NCBI GenBank assembly: GCA_903896545.1
Contig: CAITYF010000009.1
Span: 1-33,149 of the forward strand
From: an uncultured Myxococcales bacterium
GTDB lineage: Bacteria; Myxococcota_A; UBA9042
Length of the DNA: 33,149 nt
Reading direction: 5' to 3'
The position numbers and the translations under genes were made by a program. Each line of letters starts with the position of its first letter. Within the stretch, counting starts at the first letter, position 1. The notes under the pieces were generated by a model that saw only the letters and a list, made by a program, of their open reading frames with translations, was not told where the DNA came from and searched no databases. Shown here one piece after another: positions 32,657-33,149 of the stretch.

Positions 32657-33148
32657 GTGAGTCAGTCGCGCCGGGGTCAAGATCTGGAGATCGCGTCGCC
32701 CGGACGCGTCACGCCGCTCTTTGCGCGGCTGATTCACCGCTTTTTGCTGCCCGTGGTGCGCGTGCTCTGGCGACCCACGCTTACGGGAACGGAAAATCTG
32801 CCGACGTCCGGGCCTTACCTGCTGGTGGCCAATCACTCCGCGGGCGTCGGCTTTGCCGAAATTCACTGCTTCATCGCGTTGTATCTGGATCAAGTGGGTC
32901 CCGCGCACCCGCTCGCGGGGTTCGCCCTGCCGGTCGGCTTTCGCATCTGGCCGCTGTCGGCTGTGCACCGGCAGATCGGCACGATTCCCTCCACGTATGA
33001 AGCCGCAGCTGTTTCCGGCTCCCCCAAACCGCCACAATCCGGTGAAACCCGCCGCCACCGCCATTTCGCGGCAAGCGCAGCGCGCCGCCTGACCGGCTCC
33101 TTGCCATCCAATCGCTCACAATCGGCAGGCTGTGGGCTATGTGGGTAA
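32657..33148 (+). CDS. PlsC-like lysophospholipid acyltransferase, N-terminal part with unrelated tail
   Basis: The first ~115 residues resemble a PlsC-family acyltransferase: a hydrophobic N-terminus, LTGTENLPTSGPYLLVANHSAGVGFAE in pieces (the NHx4D block, here NHSAGVGFAE), and a later GTIPSTYEAA segment. In relatives this is followed by a helix and an FPGG-type block. Here, from about 33005, the reading frame runs into Ser/Arg/Pro-rich sequence with no resemblance and stops at 33148, giving about 163 residues. No other frame restores the family pattern. The GTG at 32657 has AGAGG at 6-base spacing, while the ATG at 32651 directly abuts it, so I prefer GTG. It may be a truncated gene or an assembly-end artefact. 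Confidence 0.6.
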   Translation: MSQSRRGQDLEIASPGRVTPLFARLIHRFLLPVVRVLWRPTLTGTENLPTSGPYLLVANHSAGVGFAEIHCFIALYLDQVGPAHPLAGFALPVGFRIWPLSAVHRQIGTIPSTYEAAAVSGSPKPPQSGETRRHRHFAASAARRLTGSLPSNRSQSAGCGLCG

Positions 33149-33149
33149 C

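Overview
The window is high-GC DNA from a Gram-negative bacterium, most likely a Myxococcota/Bradymonadales-type deltaproteobacterium. The taxon is an inference from style, not from a marker gene. It rests on the many outer-membrane-type lipoproteins with Asp/Thr/Ala/Ser-rich linkers, the Cys-rich CDDGNxCTxDxC repeats, an NtrC-type two-component system with a textbook sigma-54 promoter, and very tight operons. I see no rRNA, tRNA, CRISPR array, insertion sequence or phage gene.

Layout. (1) 129-773, a TetR regulator converging on the next block. (2) 7150-787, minus strand: two related DUF1566 lipoproteins, then an ECF sigma factor, a small anti-sigma factor, a CnrX/CpxP-like periplasmic metal sensor and a multicopper oxidase lipoprotein. 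This reads as a CnrYXH-like metal-stress cassette. (3) 7151-7503, a divergent intergenic region with imperfect repeats. (4) 7504-10157, a sensor kinase and an NtrC-family activator. (5) 10158-17333, two activator-site-like palindromes three helical turns apart, a perfect -24/-12 promoter, and a seven-gene operon with mostly 4-base overlaps: PqqD-like protein, ATP-grasp ligase, fold-III PLP decarboxylase-like enzyme, urea-transporter/M23-peptidase fusion, outer-membrane beta-barrel, TPR protein and Cys-rich lipoprotein. This is my main candidate for an undescribed system: a two-component-controlled cell-envelope pathway joining small-molecule or peptide ligation, a channel and a peptidoglycan-type peptidase. 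(6) 20948-17410, minus strand: a heparinase II/III-like lyase and a GH88/105-like hydrolase, a likely uronic-acid polysaccharide pair, divergent from a SGNH-like lipoprotein (21237-21998). (7) 23038-22013, a minimal pyruvate kinase without the C-terminal domain. (8) 31388-23229, a giant 2719-residue lipoprotein with 42 eight-cysteine units. Its first 20 units form four copies of a five-unit higher-order repeat. (9) 31727-33148, an SDR dehydrogenase and a PlsC-like acyltransferase whose family resemblance stops abruptly near the right edge.

The regions share themes. At least eight lipoproteins lie in 33 kb. A ten-Cys module ends both DUF1566 proteins and also the last protein of the sigma-54 operon, which links blocks 2 and 5 on either side of the two-component system.
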